A stretch of DNA of 64,000 bases from Proteromonas lacertae (lineage: Eukaryota > Sar > Bigyra > Opalinata > Proteromonadidae), in contig NGBS01000906.1 in the NCBI GenBank assembly GCA_002245135.1, forward strand, positions 1 through 64,000, written 5' to 3'. The translations under genes were made by a program, and so were the position numbers. The notes beneath the pieces are model-generated. The model was not told the DNA's origin and made no database searches. It saw only the letters and a program-made list of their open reading frames with translations. This document shows, in pieces, positions 1 through 11,617 of the stretch. Numbering within the stretch: position 1 is the stretch's first letter; each line of letters starts with the position of its first letter.

Positions 1-537
1 ATTACTACGTTTATTAACGACCTACACAAACTCTGAACAAAACAATAGAAAAAATATAAACTTCGAGAGGAAAGAATCTTCTTGTAAGTGAGATAAAACA
101 CAATAATTGAAAACTGTTAATATCTAGGAGATAAAAATCATTTTTATATACTAAGTACATAGACCTATATTATTATTTTCTTTCTTGTTAATTTATCTTT
201 CTTTGGGTGTCTTTTGAAGCATTCTTCCAACAGAGGATCTGTATAATTGCATAAAAATACAATCTGTATATTATAATGGATATACACATACTAATAGTAT
301 TCCTGAAATTAACAACAGAAGTTGAACAGCTTTTGATCTGTAGACTATCATTTTACGGAAGTGCATTCATTGATAAATATATTATAATGCTGATTATGTT
401 TTTTCTTTGTCTTTAAAACAAAGAAAATGATGAAAAAAACTAATTCGGTCTTTCAGTTTTCGGATAAAACTAAAAAACTCATTTTAAACTATATACAACA
501 TACAAATATCGGGAAAAAACATTCTATTTAGATAGTA
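1..537. other. AT-rich stretch with no gene seen
   Basis: No reading frame longer than background and no RNA gene is visible. The sequence is AT-rich with homopolymer runs. It lies downstream of the broken minus-strand gene that ends near 538 and may hold its 3' untranslated region. Confidence 0.5.
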
Positions 538-1707
538 CTACCAATTAAAACTTTTAATTATCTCTAAAAATACTGGCAATAGAATACATTCATAACTATA
601 AATTTCACTCTCTATTTTCACAGGAGGTACAGTTGGTAAAAATCTTGTTATTGCATTAAATGCATCCTCTATGTACAAATATCCACCAGTTTTCTCTATC
701 ATGAAATCTAAATAATTGTTCTATTTGTGTTACTAAACCGTTGGGTATGTCTTTTCTGAACTATTTAATGATAACATTTGTAGTGGTTGTTGTAGTTGTG
801 GTTGGATAGTTTTGGGTTGATAAGAAGGTGAATTTATGTTTAATTTTGGTAATTGTATATCTTTAAGTATTACATTCTCCTTTTTAACTTCTTCACTTAC
901 TTTTATTTCTTCTTTTACTATTGGAGTTTCTGTATTAATATTTATAGTGGTTGTTGCTGTTGTTGTAATTGGATTTGATATTGAATTTGCTTCTACTTTC
1001 TCTTTTAGTGGTAAAGTTTCTTCTTCTTCTTCTTGTTGTTGTTGTATAATTGGCTGGTGTAATATTAATTTGTGTAGTTTGTTCTTTATTATTATCTTGT
1101 TGAGTAGAATTTAATAAATCTTGTACAGAAATACGATTGTATTCTGTCTTTTGTTCTTCATTACTAGCAGGAAGTTGTGAAGATGCGACTGAATTTAATA
1201 ATTCTTTAACAGATAGTCTTCTTGACTGAGAAGTTGGATTTGTTACTGTATTTTGTAGTACTTGCTGTTTTCGACGTATTTGAATCTATTGTAACCGATA
1301 TATTTTCATTATTGTTAATATTTTCATTGTTATTAGATGGTTTTGTATCAGTTTTAATTGGAGTAATTATTGGATTTGAGTCATTAACAGTTTTGGGGGT
1401 AGTATTTGTGTTATTTTGAGTAGTATCTTTATTTTCAATAGTGAGGAATTATTTGGGGGTGTAGTATTGGAATTAGAAGATTCTTGATGGATGAGGTATT
1501 TGAATGATTTAAACTGTGATTTGAATTGTCATGATAATAATTTTGATGATGATATGAATTATCATGGTAATGGTGGGGATGATACTTACTGGAGTAATAA
1601 CGGCCTCTTCCTCTGTAACTATTGTATCCATAATAATAATTGTTATGATAATAACCATCATCATAATCATAACTATCTTTGTAGTAGGAATTATAACTCT
1701 TTCTCAT
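538..1707 (-). pseudogene. Low-complexity Tyr/Asn/Gln-rich gene in several reading frames
   Basis: The minus strand opens with ATG at 1707 and a Tyr/Gly/His/Asn-rich segment (YNSYYKDSYDYDDGYY, then an RGRGR patch). Protein-like sequence then continues through at least four frame changes to a stop at 538. Downstream pieces include a Thr/Asn-rich part, a repeated motif (RRLSVKELLNS and later NRISVQDLLNS, about 1120-1230), an acidic Gln-rich part and a more ordered end (GGYLYIEDAFNAITRFLP). I could not explain the frame changes with the GTAT-TAG introns used elsewhere in the window. It is therefore either a decaying gene or a region with single-base errors. The function is unknown; the YG/RG-rich N-terminus resembles disordered RNA-binding proteins only in composition. 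Confidence 0.4.
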
Positions 1708-2142
1708 TGTATCTCTTTTATTTTCATAAATTTGTTGTTATTATTCACGTTTTGTTTTTGGAAAAAAGATGGAGAAGAAGGGGAGGAGAGGAAGGAAGTA
1801 TCAAATGAAATAGAATAATACAATCAAAATACACTGAAATACAAATTAATACAGTTCACAAAAATAAACACAAAAACAAGTAACAAATACTATATAAACT
1901 ACTGATTTCAAAGTATGAATAGTAAATGCATAAATTAGTCGAATAATATTTACATTCTCTTAACTAATAATGAATGATCATAAATTCAATTTATTTGTTA
2001 TACAAGATAATAAAAATCCTGCTACATGCTTTACAATTATCATATTCATCATATTTAAGCACCCATTTCACTATTTAAATTAAACAAAAACAATAACAAT
2101 AACAAAAAAACATCATAAATAGGTTATTATATTTTATAGTAT
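1708..2142. other. Intergenic AT-rich DNA
   Basis: No supported gene. This lies between the start of the low-complexity gene and the stop of the LRR gene, and likely contains the promoter of the former and the 3' end of the latter. Short plus-strand frames here are antisense to the minus-strand gene. Confidence 0.5.
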
Positions 2143-3186
2143 TTATAATCTCACACACAAGTCATTGTTAGGATGGTGATTTTGGATTTTCATACACATT
2201 TCTTCTGCTTCAACTATTTCATTTCCTCCTATATATAACTCACTCACTTTTAAACATTTCCATAAATTATCTACCAATAAATCAAATCCAATTATGTCAA
2301 TCTTATTTTCTATTTATTTCATATTATATATTTATTTATATATTTATATACTTCTAATTGACAGTATTTTCAATTCTCTTAAATTTTCACATTTGTTTAT
2401 AAAATAAGATATTCCAATACTGCTGATTTTATTATCTTTATATTATATTGTTATAGATTTATACAAGATAATGTTATTTCTTTCAATCTATTTACTTTTT
2501 CAAACATATCACAAAAATATTCAAATCCATCATCATCTATTTCATTTTCTATTTCATTTTATTATTATTATTATTATAAATACTACTTATATCAATTATT
2601 TCAACTGATTTTAAACAACTCATTTTGTATAACACATATTCTAATCCACTGTTTTTCATCAATAATTTGCCTATTTACAAATATTATTCATTTCATTTAT
2701 ACTATCATAAATATATAAATCATTTTCTTTTAATAACATTTCACTTGATAATCGATTATTTAACCAATTCTCAACTCTTTTATCTAGTTTATGATATATA
2801 TCAAAATAGATTTTATCTTCTTTCATTCGATTTATATAATTTCTATTTCCCATTTCTTCGATATTCTCATTTTCCAATATCATTTCTTCTATACATTTTC
2901 TTTCTTTTTCTTTCATTTCATTCTTTTCTAATTTATTTATCAACTCTTTTTTATCCATATTTAATAATTCTTTTAATATTCTATTCTTATTCACATTTAG
3001 ACCAGTATTTACACTACTATTTGGTATTTCAACAAAAACACTATTCTCTTCTATTCTCATCTTCAACATTTCATCAAGCGATAAACACTTCATTACTTTC
3101 ACACATTCAATCACATATTTCTTATCACTCTCTTTCAATTCACTAAGTTCGTATGACTTAATAGTTACATCTCCATTTACCTTCAT
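2143..3186 (-). CDS. Leucine-rich-repeat protein (ribonuclease-inhibitor type), 301 aa
   Basis: ATG at 3186. Five exons are joined by four introns of 29-42 nt (2671-2702, 2549-2583, 2436-2464, 2310-2351), each with GTAT at the donor and AG at the acceptor. The spliced length is 906 nt, an exact multiple of three. The N-terminal 170 residues are charged and helical, with no family I recognise. The C-terminal third carries two to three RI-type leucine-rich repeats with the typical L-x-x-N-x-I-x-x-x-G pattern (for example LSYNKISSIGISYF and NKIDIIGFDLL). Such repeats usually bind proteins. The LRR end of the pseudokinase gene at 43-45 kb is of the same type. The repeat family is fairly secure; the partner and role are unknown. 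Confidence 0.72.
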
Positions 3187-3370
3187 TTCATCTAGATCCT
3201 ACAATTTATCTCAATAATAATATGATAATCGAGATTAATCTTCACAAGGATGAGAAAATAAACTAAATTCAAAATAGAATTTGGCTTGATCTATCAAACA
3301 TATTATTTTGATTTTTCTGTTTTTTTCTTCATAGATACACACTCATAAACAATTTTTTATTTTATCATTA

Positions 3371-4957
3371 TTATTGATTCGTTGTACTACTATTTGAATT
3401 ATCACTATTCATTATTATATTATTCACATAACAAATATCTTTCAAAAATACTAAACCATCGATTGACATTTTGTTTAAGATTTCATTACTTTCTATCTTC
3501 AATCCATTATTCATCTCTTTCTCTCGCAAGATTATATTATTTATTATATCTTCAGGATTTAACTCTTTATTGTTATTATTATATGTGTTTTTCATTTCAT
3601 TTTGAATTCTTAATATCTCATTATTTATATCATTCTCTTCTTCACAAACAAACGATTTTAATGTATTAGGAATTTCTTTTACTTTATTACTTTCACTAAA
3701 GGCTTTTACATATTTCATTTTACGATTATTTGGATGATTTAAATATCGATGTTCATCTATTCATTATATTATTATTATTATCATCATATATACTTCGAAT
3801 TGATAATCGACCATTTATCATTTCATCATCACTATCAACATCTTTCTCTTCTTCACATTTATTCTCTAATCCATAAGCTAAATATCGCCACATATTATGA
3901 TAATCAATTGTTTCTAAATGTAAATCAAATTCTTTTTCACATTCAATTTTTACTTTATTAAAATCGATTTTCACACTTCTCTCATTTCTTATTAATCTGT
4001 AGATTGTATCGATTATATATTCGATTTCTTGCATTGTTAAATTATTACAATAAACTCTCTTCAATTGATTTAAACTTTCAAAATAATGTTTCTTATAAAA
4101 TAATTCAATTGCACAACCACTATTATATTATATTAATAAATATACAATGATTTTTCATATTGATTGATTTGTCTCTGAGATGTTTCGATTGAATATAATT
4201 CTTTTAAGAATTTATTTACTTCTTCATATTCATTTCGAATGGTTGGAGATAAAGAATTAAAACATTGTTCATATAACATTGTCATTCCATTTCGATTTCT
4301 TTTTTCACCATTTAATAGTTTCTTTATTTCTCCTTTATGTAACATCGAATATAAAGATAAACCACTTTTACAAGGATTTCCAACTAAACGATTATGACAC
4401 ATGTTTAATCGCTTTTGTAAACATGCTTCTGTCACTTTCGGCATTTTGTTTAACATTTCAATAGGAATTATACTATCCATTCTTCGATTAATTGTCATTT
4501 CTCTATTGTTATTGTTGTTTGATGTTGTTGTTGAACTAACAGTCTTCAAAGAAGAAGAGTTACAAAACGAAAATGATCCAGAAGTAAACGGTTTGGCCAT
4601 TAAATTAGTAAATGGTGCAGATATTTGATTAGAAGGAGGTAATAAGGAAGAAGAACTATTTACTGGATGTTGAACTGGTAAACCAAAGAATGGAGATGGA
4701 ACTGGATTGACTATTGGAGTTGGATTGGTTATAGGTGTTGGGGAAACAGAAGTGTGTGAAATCAAGGGAGTTGAGAGTGGGGACGATAAAAGGGATAAAT
4801 TGTCAGAATATGACATTGATACATTTGATGAGGAGTTTGTTGAAACTGGAGGTGTTGAATATAAAAGAGGATCAGCTACTATCGTCAAATCACAACTCAA
4901 TAATCGACCACATCTACTTCGACCAAATAATGGTAATCTGATTGTTTTATAGTTCAT
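3371..4957 (-). CDS. Unrecognised protein with Ser/Pro/Asn-rich N-terminus, 507 aa
   Basis: ATG at 4957 with three exons (4957-4146, 4119-3794, 3756-3371). The introns 4120-4145 (26 nt) and 3757-3793 (37 nt) both run GTAT to TAG, and the spliced length divides by three. The first half is low-complexity Ser/Pro/Asn. The second half is ordered, basic and helical, from about residue 165. A segment containing IDFNKVKIECEKEF followed by NMWRYLAYG loosely recalls a Myb/SANT helix-turn-helix, where a conserved W-R follows a helix, but this is only an impression. The tail is acidic and Asn-rich. A nuclear or DNA-associated role would be a guess. Confidence 0.68.
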
Positions 4958-5063
4958 GGATCTTTCAATAAATGGAATTAATTAATTCTATTTTGATCAA
5001 ATCATTTGTTTGATAAAACGAATCAAAATTTCAAAAATCGATAATTCAAAATTGAGAAGTCAA

Positions 5064-7475
5064 ATGACTGAATTGAACAGTTCTGCGAGATATCCAATGA
5101 TAATGGTATGATTTTGAGAATAAAAGTGAATAGAAAAGTGAAACTTTTGTTGTTAAGAGTAAGAAAGCTATAGTATGAAATCTAAAATAATGTGAATAGC
5201 CTTACAATAAATACATTTCATCATACAAATATAAACCAGTGAATAATATTTTATCTAAGAACAAAAACTATGATTTAGAAAGTATAATAAAGATCCAAAG
5301 TGTAATTCGAGGATGGCTAATTCGACACTGTCATATGGAATATAAAAGTGAAGAGAATGAAAAGAGTGATATTGAGAGTGAAAATCCTTCATTTCTTTCT
5401 TCCTTAAATCCTCCAATTGGAAGTATATGTAAAGAAATGGATGATGGTGATATATTGAACAACACAATATCAAATTTGTTGATAAACAATAGTGAAATAA
5501 TCCATAAAAAGATAAGTGAATTACTAAAAGAAATAAATGAATTAGAAAGTGAAATAATGAAAAAAGACAAAGAAATAATGAAATTGAAGAATGAAATATT
5601 GAATAATGAGAATGAAAAAGAGATGTTAAATAAAGAAATGGAAGATAAGAATAAACTAATAGAAAAAGAAAAGAATGATAAAATGAAATTAAAGAAAGAA
5701 ATCAAAGATAATGAAGAAATCAAAGAAGAAAATGAATTATTAAGAGTATAAATATAAATATAATAATAATAATATGATATATTGAATAGAAAGAGATAAT
5801 AAAATTTGAAAAAGAGTTGAAGAATAAAATGAAAGAGAATGAAGAAATGAGTACAGAGAATAATGAGATGAAAGAGTTAATAGGAAATAACAAAGAAAAT
5901 TTGAAAGAATTAGAGAATATAAAAGAAGAGAATGAGATATTGAGTGATAATTTAAACAGTTTAGAAAGTGAATATCGAATATTATTAAATGAGAATGAAA
6001 AACTGAAAGAAAAGAATAAGAAAAGTAAAATAATAATAAAAGAAATGAATGATAGTTTAAACAGTAAAATATTAGAATGTGAAGAATTGAGAATGAGAAA
6101 TGGAATAACAAAAAGTGATGAATATAAAGAGATGTTAAATGATATAAAAATGAAAGATGAAGAGATAAATGAGTTAAAAATGGAATTGATAAAAAGTGTG
6201 AAAGAAAAAGAAGAGATATTAAAAGAGAATGAAATAATGACAAAAACAAAATATAACAAAGAAATAAGTGAATATTCAAAGAGAATGAAAGAAATATGTA
6301 AAAATATGAAAGAAGAGAAAATGACTATAAAAGAAGAGATGAGAGGATTAAAAGAAGAAATAATGAAAGATATAACAATGATCTATGATTTAATACTAAA
6401 ACTATCATTACAAAAATCCATCAATTCAATAATCTCTTGTTCATCTTCTCCATCTCCATATTCAATAAATAAAACATCATTTTCATCACCTTCACTTCCT
6501 TTTCATTCATCTTTTGTTTCTCAATCACCTCCACCACCACCACCAATTCCATTATCTTTATCATTTGATGAAAGAATGAATGAATCAATATCAATAAACT
6601 TCAACAAAATGGAAGTGATATTATATTGTAAAGAAATGGAAATGAAAGATAGTAAATATCCATATTTAAGAATAAATGATAATAATGAAATCTATTATTA
6701 TAAAGACAATTCATCAATCAGAACTCCATTGGTATATTCAATAAACCACATAATAAGAAAAGGAAATAAAATATGTAATTCATTATTAGAAAGAGAGAAA
6801 ATGATGTTGAAAAGTGATAGAAATATTTGTTTTATATTTGTGAATAATGAAATGAATAATATAATAATGAATAATGAGATGAATCAATTTATCAATTATT
6901 CAATTCAAAATCTATTGAAGAAAGAAGAGAATGAAGAAATCTCAATAAGTAGTTTAATAATAATCAATAATGAGATATATGATATATTTAATCCATTAAA
7001 AGTGAATGATGAAAATGAGATGAATGAAATGAATGATGAATTATTATTATCCAAATTAACATTTATCTCGTTTAATACAATAGATGAAATGAAATTGTTA
7101 ATAGAAAGAATAAATGAAGAATATAAAGAAAATCGAGAAAGTAAATTAATAATAATAATCAAAAGTGAATCAAAAGAAGAAGAAGAGAAATATGAAATAT
7201 ATTATGATATAAACTTGAAAAGAAATAAGAATGAAAAAGAAATGAAAGAATTAGTGAAATATTTAAATAAATATAAGAATAATGATAATGAGATAAGAAG
7301 TAATAATTGTTTATCAGTGTTAATAGAAGAATTAAATCCATCAATAATAGTGAATGGAATATTGTGTTTAAAAGAAAAAGAGAGTGTAGAAAGAGTGTTA
7401 GAAATATGTCATTCACTATCATCAAGATGTGTAAGAAAGAATAATAGTAATAAAAATAAAAACAAAATAATATAA
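5064..7475 (+). CDS. IQ-motif coiled-coil protein with degenerate kinesin motor, 770 aa
   Basis: ATG at 5064 with four exons. The introns are 5106-5133 (28 nt), 5173-5199 (27 nt) and 5746-5789 (44 nt). The two tiny first exons supply the missing start codon and keep the frame open. Order: an IQ motif near residue 60 (IIKIQSVIRGWLIRH), which normally binds calmodulin; a long Glu/Lys/Asn coiled coil; a Ser/Pro linker with six prolines in a row; then about 270 residues that follow the kinesin motor order without its catalytic residues. RNICFIFVNN occupies the position of the strand before the P-loop, but Gly-Lys-Thr is absent. IINNEIYDIF matches the conserved EIYNE-DLL strand. The last part, NCLSVLIEEL, matches the NSKLTxLLxDSLGG region. 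Switch I (SSR) and switch II (DLAGSE) are not recognisable. A C-terminal motor position is typical of kinesin-14, so this may be a Vik1/Cik1-like non-catalytic subunit. The homology is by eye. Confidence 0.62.
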
Positions 7476-7548
7476 ATAATGTTTGTTGATGTTTAAAAAG
7501 AAAATAATGAAATTACCAAAATTGACAAAAATTGACATAAAATGACAT

Positions 7549-7554
7549 GGCTTG
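7549..7554 (+). promoter_or_regulatory. GGCTTG element upstream of the EGF gene
   Basis: GGCTTG lies 45-50 nt before the start codon at 7599. The same G-rich hexamer, unusual in this AT-rich DNA, occurs just upstream of several other starts. Candidate core-promoter element; inference only. Confidence 0.28.
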
Positions 7555-7598
7555 ATATTCAAACAAGCTGAAACGACTATAAACGTATTTGAAAAATT

Positions 7599-10500
7599 AT
7601 GATTAAAGATATCTTCATAATAAGCTTGTTATTAGGTGTAGTGATAAGTGTATGTCCTAACAACTGTAATGCGCATGGTCGTTGTATTGATGGAAGTTGT
7701 GTTTGTTTTGATTTAACAGGAGTTGGTGATGGAAAGAGTTACACAGGAAATGACTGTAGTTTATTAAAATGTCCAGAAGGAAATCCGTTATTTGCAAGTG
7801 GTAGTTCTTATTCTGTAAGTAGTGGAAGTGATTTTGGTTATTTTGTTAGAGAATTGTATGAAAACAATACAACAAGTAATAGAGCATTGATTGAATCAAC
7901 TATGGTGAAAGTTGAAAAAGTAGATGGTGATTCTGTTGGTTTATATAAAATTGAAGTAACTGATGATTTTTTCAAGCCATTACCAAAAATTGGAGGATTT
8001 ATTCAATGCAGTTATACCGAAAAAAGTAAAAGTGGTGAAGTGAGTGGTAAAGTTGAAGTAATTGGTTTAACTGATGATAAATCAACTGCTTATGTGATAT
8101 TTAATAATGCAATAGATATAACTAGACCAGTTACATGTAATAGAATATTATTAGCAAGAAAGTCAATGGTTTATTATGGTCCAAATCATAATATTGATAG
8201 TTCTCAAGTAGGAAGACAATTAGCTGCAGATGATCAAACAATAACATGGGCAAATTATGGTATAGTGTTAAAAGAATTAGGATTATTACAACCACCTACT
8301 CCAACACCTACAACAGCTCCAACAACAACAACAACACCATCAGAAGGAGGACCAGAAGGAGATACTGCAGAAAGAGGAAGAAGAAATCTAGAAGGAGAAA
8401 TTACTTATACAAATGACAAATTTAAGTTTGTTTGTTATACATCATCCAATTTATTAGAAGAATATTCAGCTACAGCAACATATACGGAAGGTAAAAATGA
8501 TTTGGTTTTTACATTAAGTGCACCAGCATCAGTAAGACGAACACTAACAGAATTGACTACTTCTTCATATTGTTATTGTTTAATGGATGGTAATTTTAAA
8601 CCAACAACTGTTGATAAAACTGAATTAGTGGAAATAACTAATCAAAATGGTGGAAATTATGAAATCGGTAAATATTTAAAAACTACCGATCCACAAGAGA
8701 AAGATGAGAATGGAAATGCAGTAATTACTCTTCCAGGTATTCCTACAATATCCACCAATACTGCAACAACATCAATAACTTCTGAATCTCCATTTATTTC
8801 TTCAGGTAGAGTTGTTTATATAGATGTATTGAAAGATGGAAAAGTAAGTGAGAAAGAAGTAAAAATAACTGGAGTAACTACATCTAGAATGATTCGTCAA
8901 TTAGATGCATCATTTACATTAACATTTTCAGAATCTGTTAGTGGTATTATATTACCATATATCAAAATGCATTCATCAAATCCAACAAAAGATACAAAAC
9001 CAAGTGGTAGTGTTGTGGAGGGTAATTTGTATAGAGTTTATAGTTTAGCTGATGTGATGATTTCTCAATTAAATAAAAATGTTGGTGGAAAATTACAATG
9101 TAGTTATGATAAAGCAGAAAATGATAAAGATGTTAGTATTGTAGTTGATGTTAAAGGATATGAAAAATCTGAAAAGAATCATGTTTATTACAGTTATATT
9201 CAATTTCCAGTTGAAATAACTGCTGATAATATTGCTACAGTTAAATGTAGTAAAATCATCTCAAAACGTAAAGATTTCACTTTATACAATCCATTGAAAT
9301 TAGATACAGCTCTAACAGATAATAAATTAACATGGACAGGATATGCAGAAATATTGAAAGATATAAAATTTGATGGTGTTAATTTTGCTTGTTATAATCC
9401 TAATGATAATGAAAAAAATGAAAATAAAGATTTAATTACTGTTTATGATAAAGTGACAGTAACAAAACCTGATCCAGATGCAAATGGTAAAGATGTTTCA
9501 TTTACATTTTCTACTTCTAAACCAGATGCTAAGGATATTTGTTATTTATCAGCTACAAGTGATGGTAATGCTATTACTGATTTAATGGAAAGTGATTTAA
9601 GTTCTTATATTAGAAAAGTAGATGGAAACTATTATTATGGTAAATATGAAAAACCAAAACCAGGTGAAGGTAAAATTGAAGTTGTACCAGATCCTGAAAC
9701 TTTAACTCCTGTGTTTATATTAGATAATTCTAATAATGTAATAACCACTAATACAATCAAAATTGATGAAAGTCAGTTACAAAGTGATGATTTAGAATAT
9801 TTCGAAGTTGGTAAAACCATTTACATTGAAGTAGTTGGTAAAGATAATATTCCTTATTTCCATAAAGCAACAATAATACAACCAAAAGAAAGAATATTAG
9901 CTACAGGTGATAAAACATTAAAGTTTTCTCCTGCAATACCAACAAATACTAAACCAACAGGAGTTATTTCAGTATCTCCAGTAAATGAAGTTATTACTTT
10001 AGCAGATATCGACAGTGAAAATAACTTGTACAAAGTTACAAATTTCTTTGATGAATTAATCTCAAAATTACCACAAAAATTTGGTGGTAAATTACAATGT
10101 AAGTATGTAGAAACAAAAGATGGTAAAGAAACTGAAGCAGTAGCTGGTTTTGCTGATGTAAAAGGATATAAAACGAATAGTGGTGGAGTTATTGTAGAAT
10201 CATATATCCAATTTGATCATCCAGTAGAAAATCAACCAGAAACTCCACCATCACCTGCTTTACCAGAATCTGTTTATTACATTGAAGATGTTGTTTGTAC
10301 TGATATTATCTCAGAAAGAAATGATATGTCATTATATAATCCAACAACAGTAAGTGGTGATAAAATAACATGGACAGGATATGAATCAATATTAACTGAA
10401 ATTGGATTAACAACATTTACAGATTCAATTTCATTTACTTGTTATAATCCAAATCAAACAAATAAAATGATGAAGAATTATAAAACATCTGCTTTATCAT

Positions 10501-11549
10501 CAAGTGGTAATGTTGTATTTACATTCCCAGATGAAACATCAAATGGTTTTATGTGTTATTTATTAGCTGATAAAGAAGGAAAACCAATTATAATTCAATC
10601 AAGTGAGTTATTTGAATATGTTAGTGAAAAAGATGGTAATTATTATTTTGGTCAATATTTTGATGATGATGTTAAAGTAAATGAAAACACAAAAGAAACA
10701 ATCCAAAATGATGATGGAAGTGTAACTCAAATATTAGGAAAAGGTTTATTTACAATTGAAAAAGAAGAAAATGATAATAGTAAAGATAAGATAAATATAG
10801 GAAAGTTGAATAATCCTGACTCTCCATCAATTGCTTATCCTCCATCTTTAATAAGTGATGGAATAAAGAAATTAATGGTTGCTGGAACAACAATGATGTT
10901 TATTCAAGGTGTTACAACTCAATCTACTCAAATATTGAAAGTGATAGTAAATGAAAAAGGTAAATTTGAATTATCTTTAAGTAAACCAATATCTTATGGA
11001 CGTAGAAGATTGTTAAGTAATACTCGATCATTACAACCATCATCTCCATTAACAATTAAGTTTTCAAAAGAAGGATCAGTTCATAAATCATTAGAATGTA
11101 GTGGTCAAGGAATATGTGATAGAAGTAGTGGATTATGTTCATGTTATGATGGATTTAGTGGAAGTGCTTGTCAAAGATTAGATTGTCCAAATAATTGTAA
11201 TGGAAATGGTCGATGTGTTGCTTTAAGTGAATTATTATCAAATGAAGATTTGAAAGATTATGATGGATATGGAAATAAAAGAACAATTAATGAAGGTAGT
11301 AAAAATGTTGTTGAATTTGATGATCAAATATTTGGTTGTTTATGTGATAAAAGACATCGTGGATATGATTGTAGTTTAATAGAATGTCCATCTGGTTTAG
11401 ATCCAGAAGAAGCAACAAATGGAACACCAGGAAGTGATGAATATCGAGATTGTAGTGGAAGAGGTATTTGTAATTACTCAACAGGTGTTTGTGAATGTTT
11501 TGATGGATTTAGTGGAGAAGGATGTCAAAATATGGTTCAAATGATGTAA
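7599..11549 (+). CDS. Secreted EGF-like repeat protein, 1,316 aa, intronless
   Basis: ATG at 7599 begins a signal peptide (IIISLLLGVVISV-like hydrophobic core) that is followed at once by an EGF-like Cys cluster (CPNNCNAHGRCI). The long middle consists of three homologous blocks of about 300 residues. Each contains a K-L-Q-C-S/K-Y strand, a D-V-K-G-Y segment, an I-I-S-x-R-x-D-x-x-L-Y-N-P motif and an I-T-W-T-G-Y motif. The C-terminus returns to EGF/tenascin-like modules (CSGQGICDRSSGLCSC, and CNYSTGVCECFDGFSG near the end). No C-terminal membrane span is seen, so it is secreted or held by partners. An adhesion or matrix role is inferred from the architecture. Unlike its neighbours it has no intron in 4 kb, and the frame is intact. 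Confidence 0.85.
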   Translation: MIKDIFIISLLLGVVISVCPNNCNAHGRCIDGSCVCFDLTGVGDGKSYTGNDCSLLKCPEGNPLFASGSSYSVSSGSDFGYFVRELYENNTTSNRALIESTMVKVEKVDGDSVGLYKIEVTDDFFKPLPKIGGFIQCSYTEKSKSGEVSGKVEVIGLTDDKSTAYVIFNNAIDITRPVTCNRILLARKSMVYYGPNHNIDSSQVGRQLAADDQTITWANYGIVLKELGLLQPPTPTPTTAPTTTTTPSEGGPEGDTAERGRRNLEGEITYTNDKFKFVCYTSSNLLEEYSATATYTEGKNDLVFTLSAPASVRRTLTELTTSSYCYCLMDGNFKPTTVDKTELVEITNQNGGNYEIGKYLKTTDPQEKDENGNAVITLPGIPTISTNTATTSITSESPFISSGRVVYIDVLKDGKVSEKEVKITGVTTSRMIRQLDASFTLTFSESVSGIILPYIKMHSSNPTKDTKPSGSVVEGNLYRVYSLADVMISQLNKNVGGKLQCSYDKAENDKDVSIVVDVKGYEKSEKNHVYYSYIQFPVEITADNIATVKCSKIISKRKDFTLYNPLKLDTALTDNKLTWTGYAEILKDIKFDGVNFACYNPNDNEKNENKDLITVYDKVTVTKPDPDANGKDVSFTFSTSKPDAKDICYLSATSDGNAITDLMESDLSSYIRKVDGNYYYGKYEKPKPGEGKIEVVPDPETLTPVFILDNSNNVITTNTIKIDESQLQSDDLEYFEVGKTIYIEVVGKDNIPYFHKATIIQPKERILATGDKTLKFSPAIPTNTKPTGVISVSPVNEVITLADIDSENNLYKVTNFFDELISKLPQKFGGKLQCKYVETKDGKETEAVAGFADVKGYKTNSGGVIVESYIQFDHPVENQPETPPSPALPESVYYIEDVVCTDIISERNDMSLYNPTTVSGDKITWTGYESILTEIGLTTFTDSISFTCYNPNQTNKMMKNYKTSALSSSGNVVFTFPDETSNGFMCYLLADKEGKPIIIQSSELFEYVSEKDGNYYFGQYFDDDVKVNENTKETIQNDDGSVTQILGKGLFTIEKEENDNSKDKINIGKLNNPDSPSIAYPPSLISDGIKKLMVAGTTMMFIQGVTTQSTQILKVIVNEKGKFELSLSKPISYGRRRLLSNTRSLQPSSPLTIKFSKEGSVHKSLECSGQGICDRSSGLCSCYDGFSGSACQRLDCPNNCNGNGRCVALSELLSNEDLKDYDGYGNKRTINEGSKNVVEFDDQIFGCLCDKRHRGYDCSLIECPSGLDPEEATNGTPGSDEYRDCSGRGICNYSTGVCECFDGFSGEGCQNMVQMM

Positions 11550-11617
11550 TATTCTTTTCATTATTTTTATTATGTGTATTATTTAAAGAGAAAATAAAAA
11601 CTAATACAATCAAATAA

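Noticed and set aside
2663-2670. An 8-nt intron in the LRR gene
   Set aside because: Too short to splice. A 32-nt GTAT..TAG intron at 2671-2702 gives the same continuity and a good LRR sequence.
2625-3146. A plus-strand frame of 173 codons
   Set aside because: It is antisense to the spliced LRR gene, which has clear leucine-rich repeats and a spliced length divisible by three.
5720-6279. Long minus-strand frames rich in Ser/Phe/Leu opposite the coiled coil
   Set aside because: They are the mirror of Glu/Lys/Asn codons of the plus-strand gene; hydrophobic low-complexity composition with no start or splice support.
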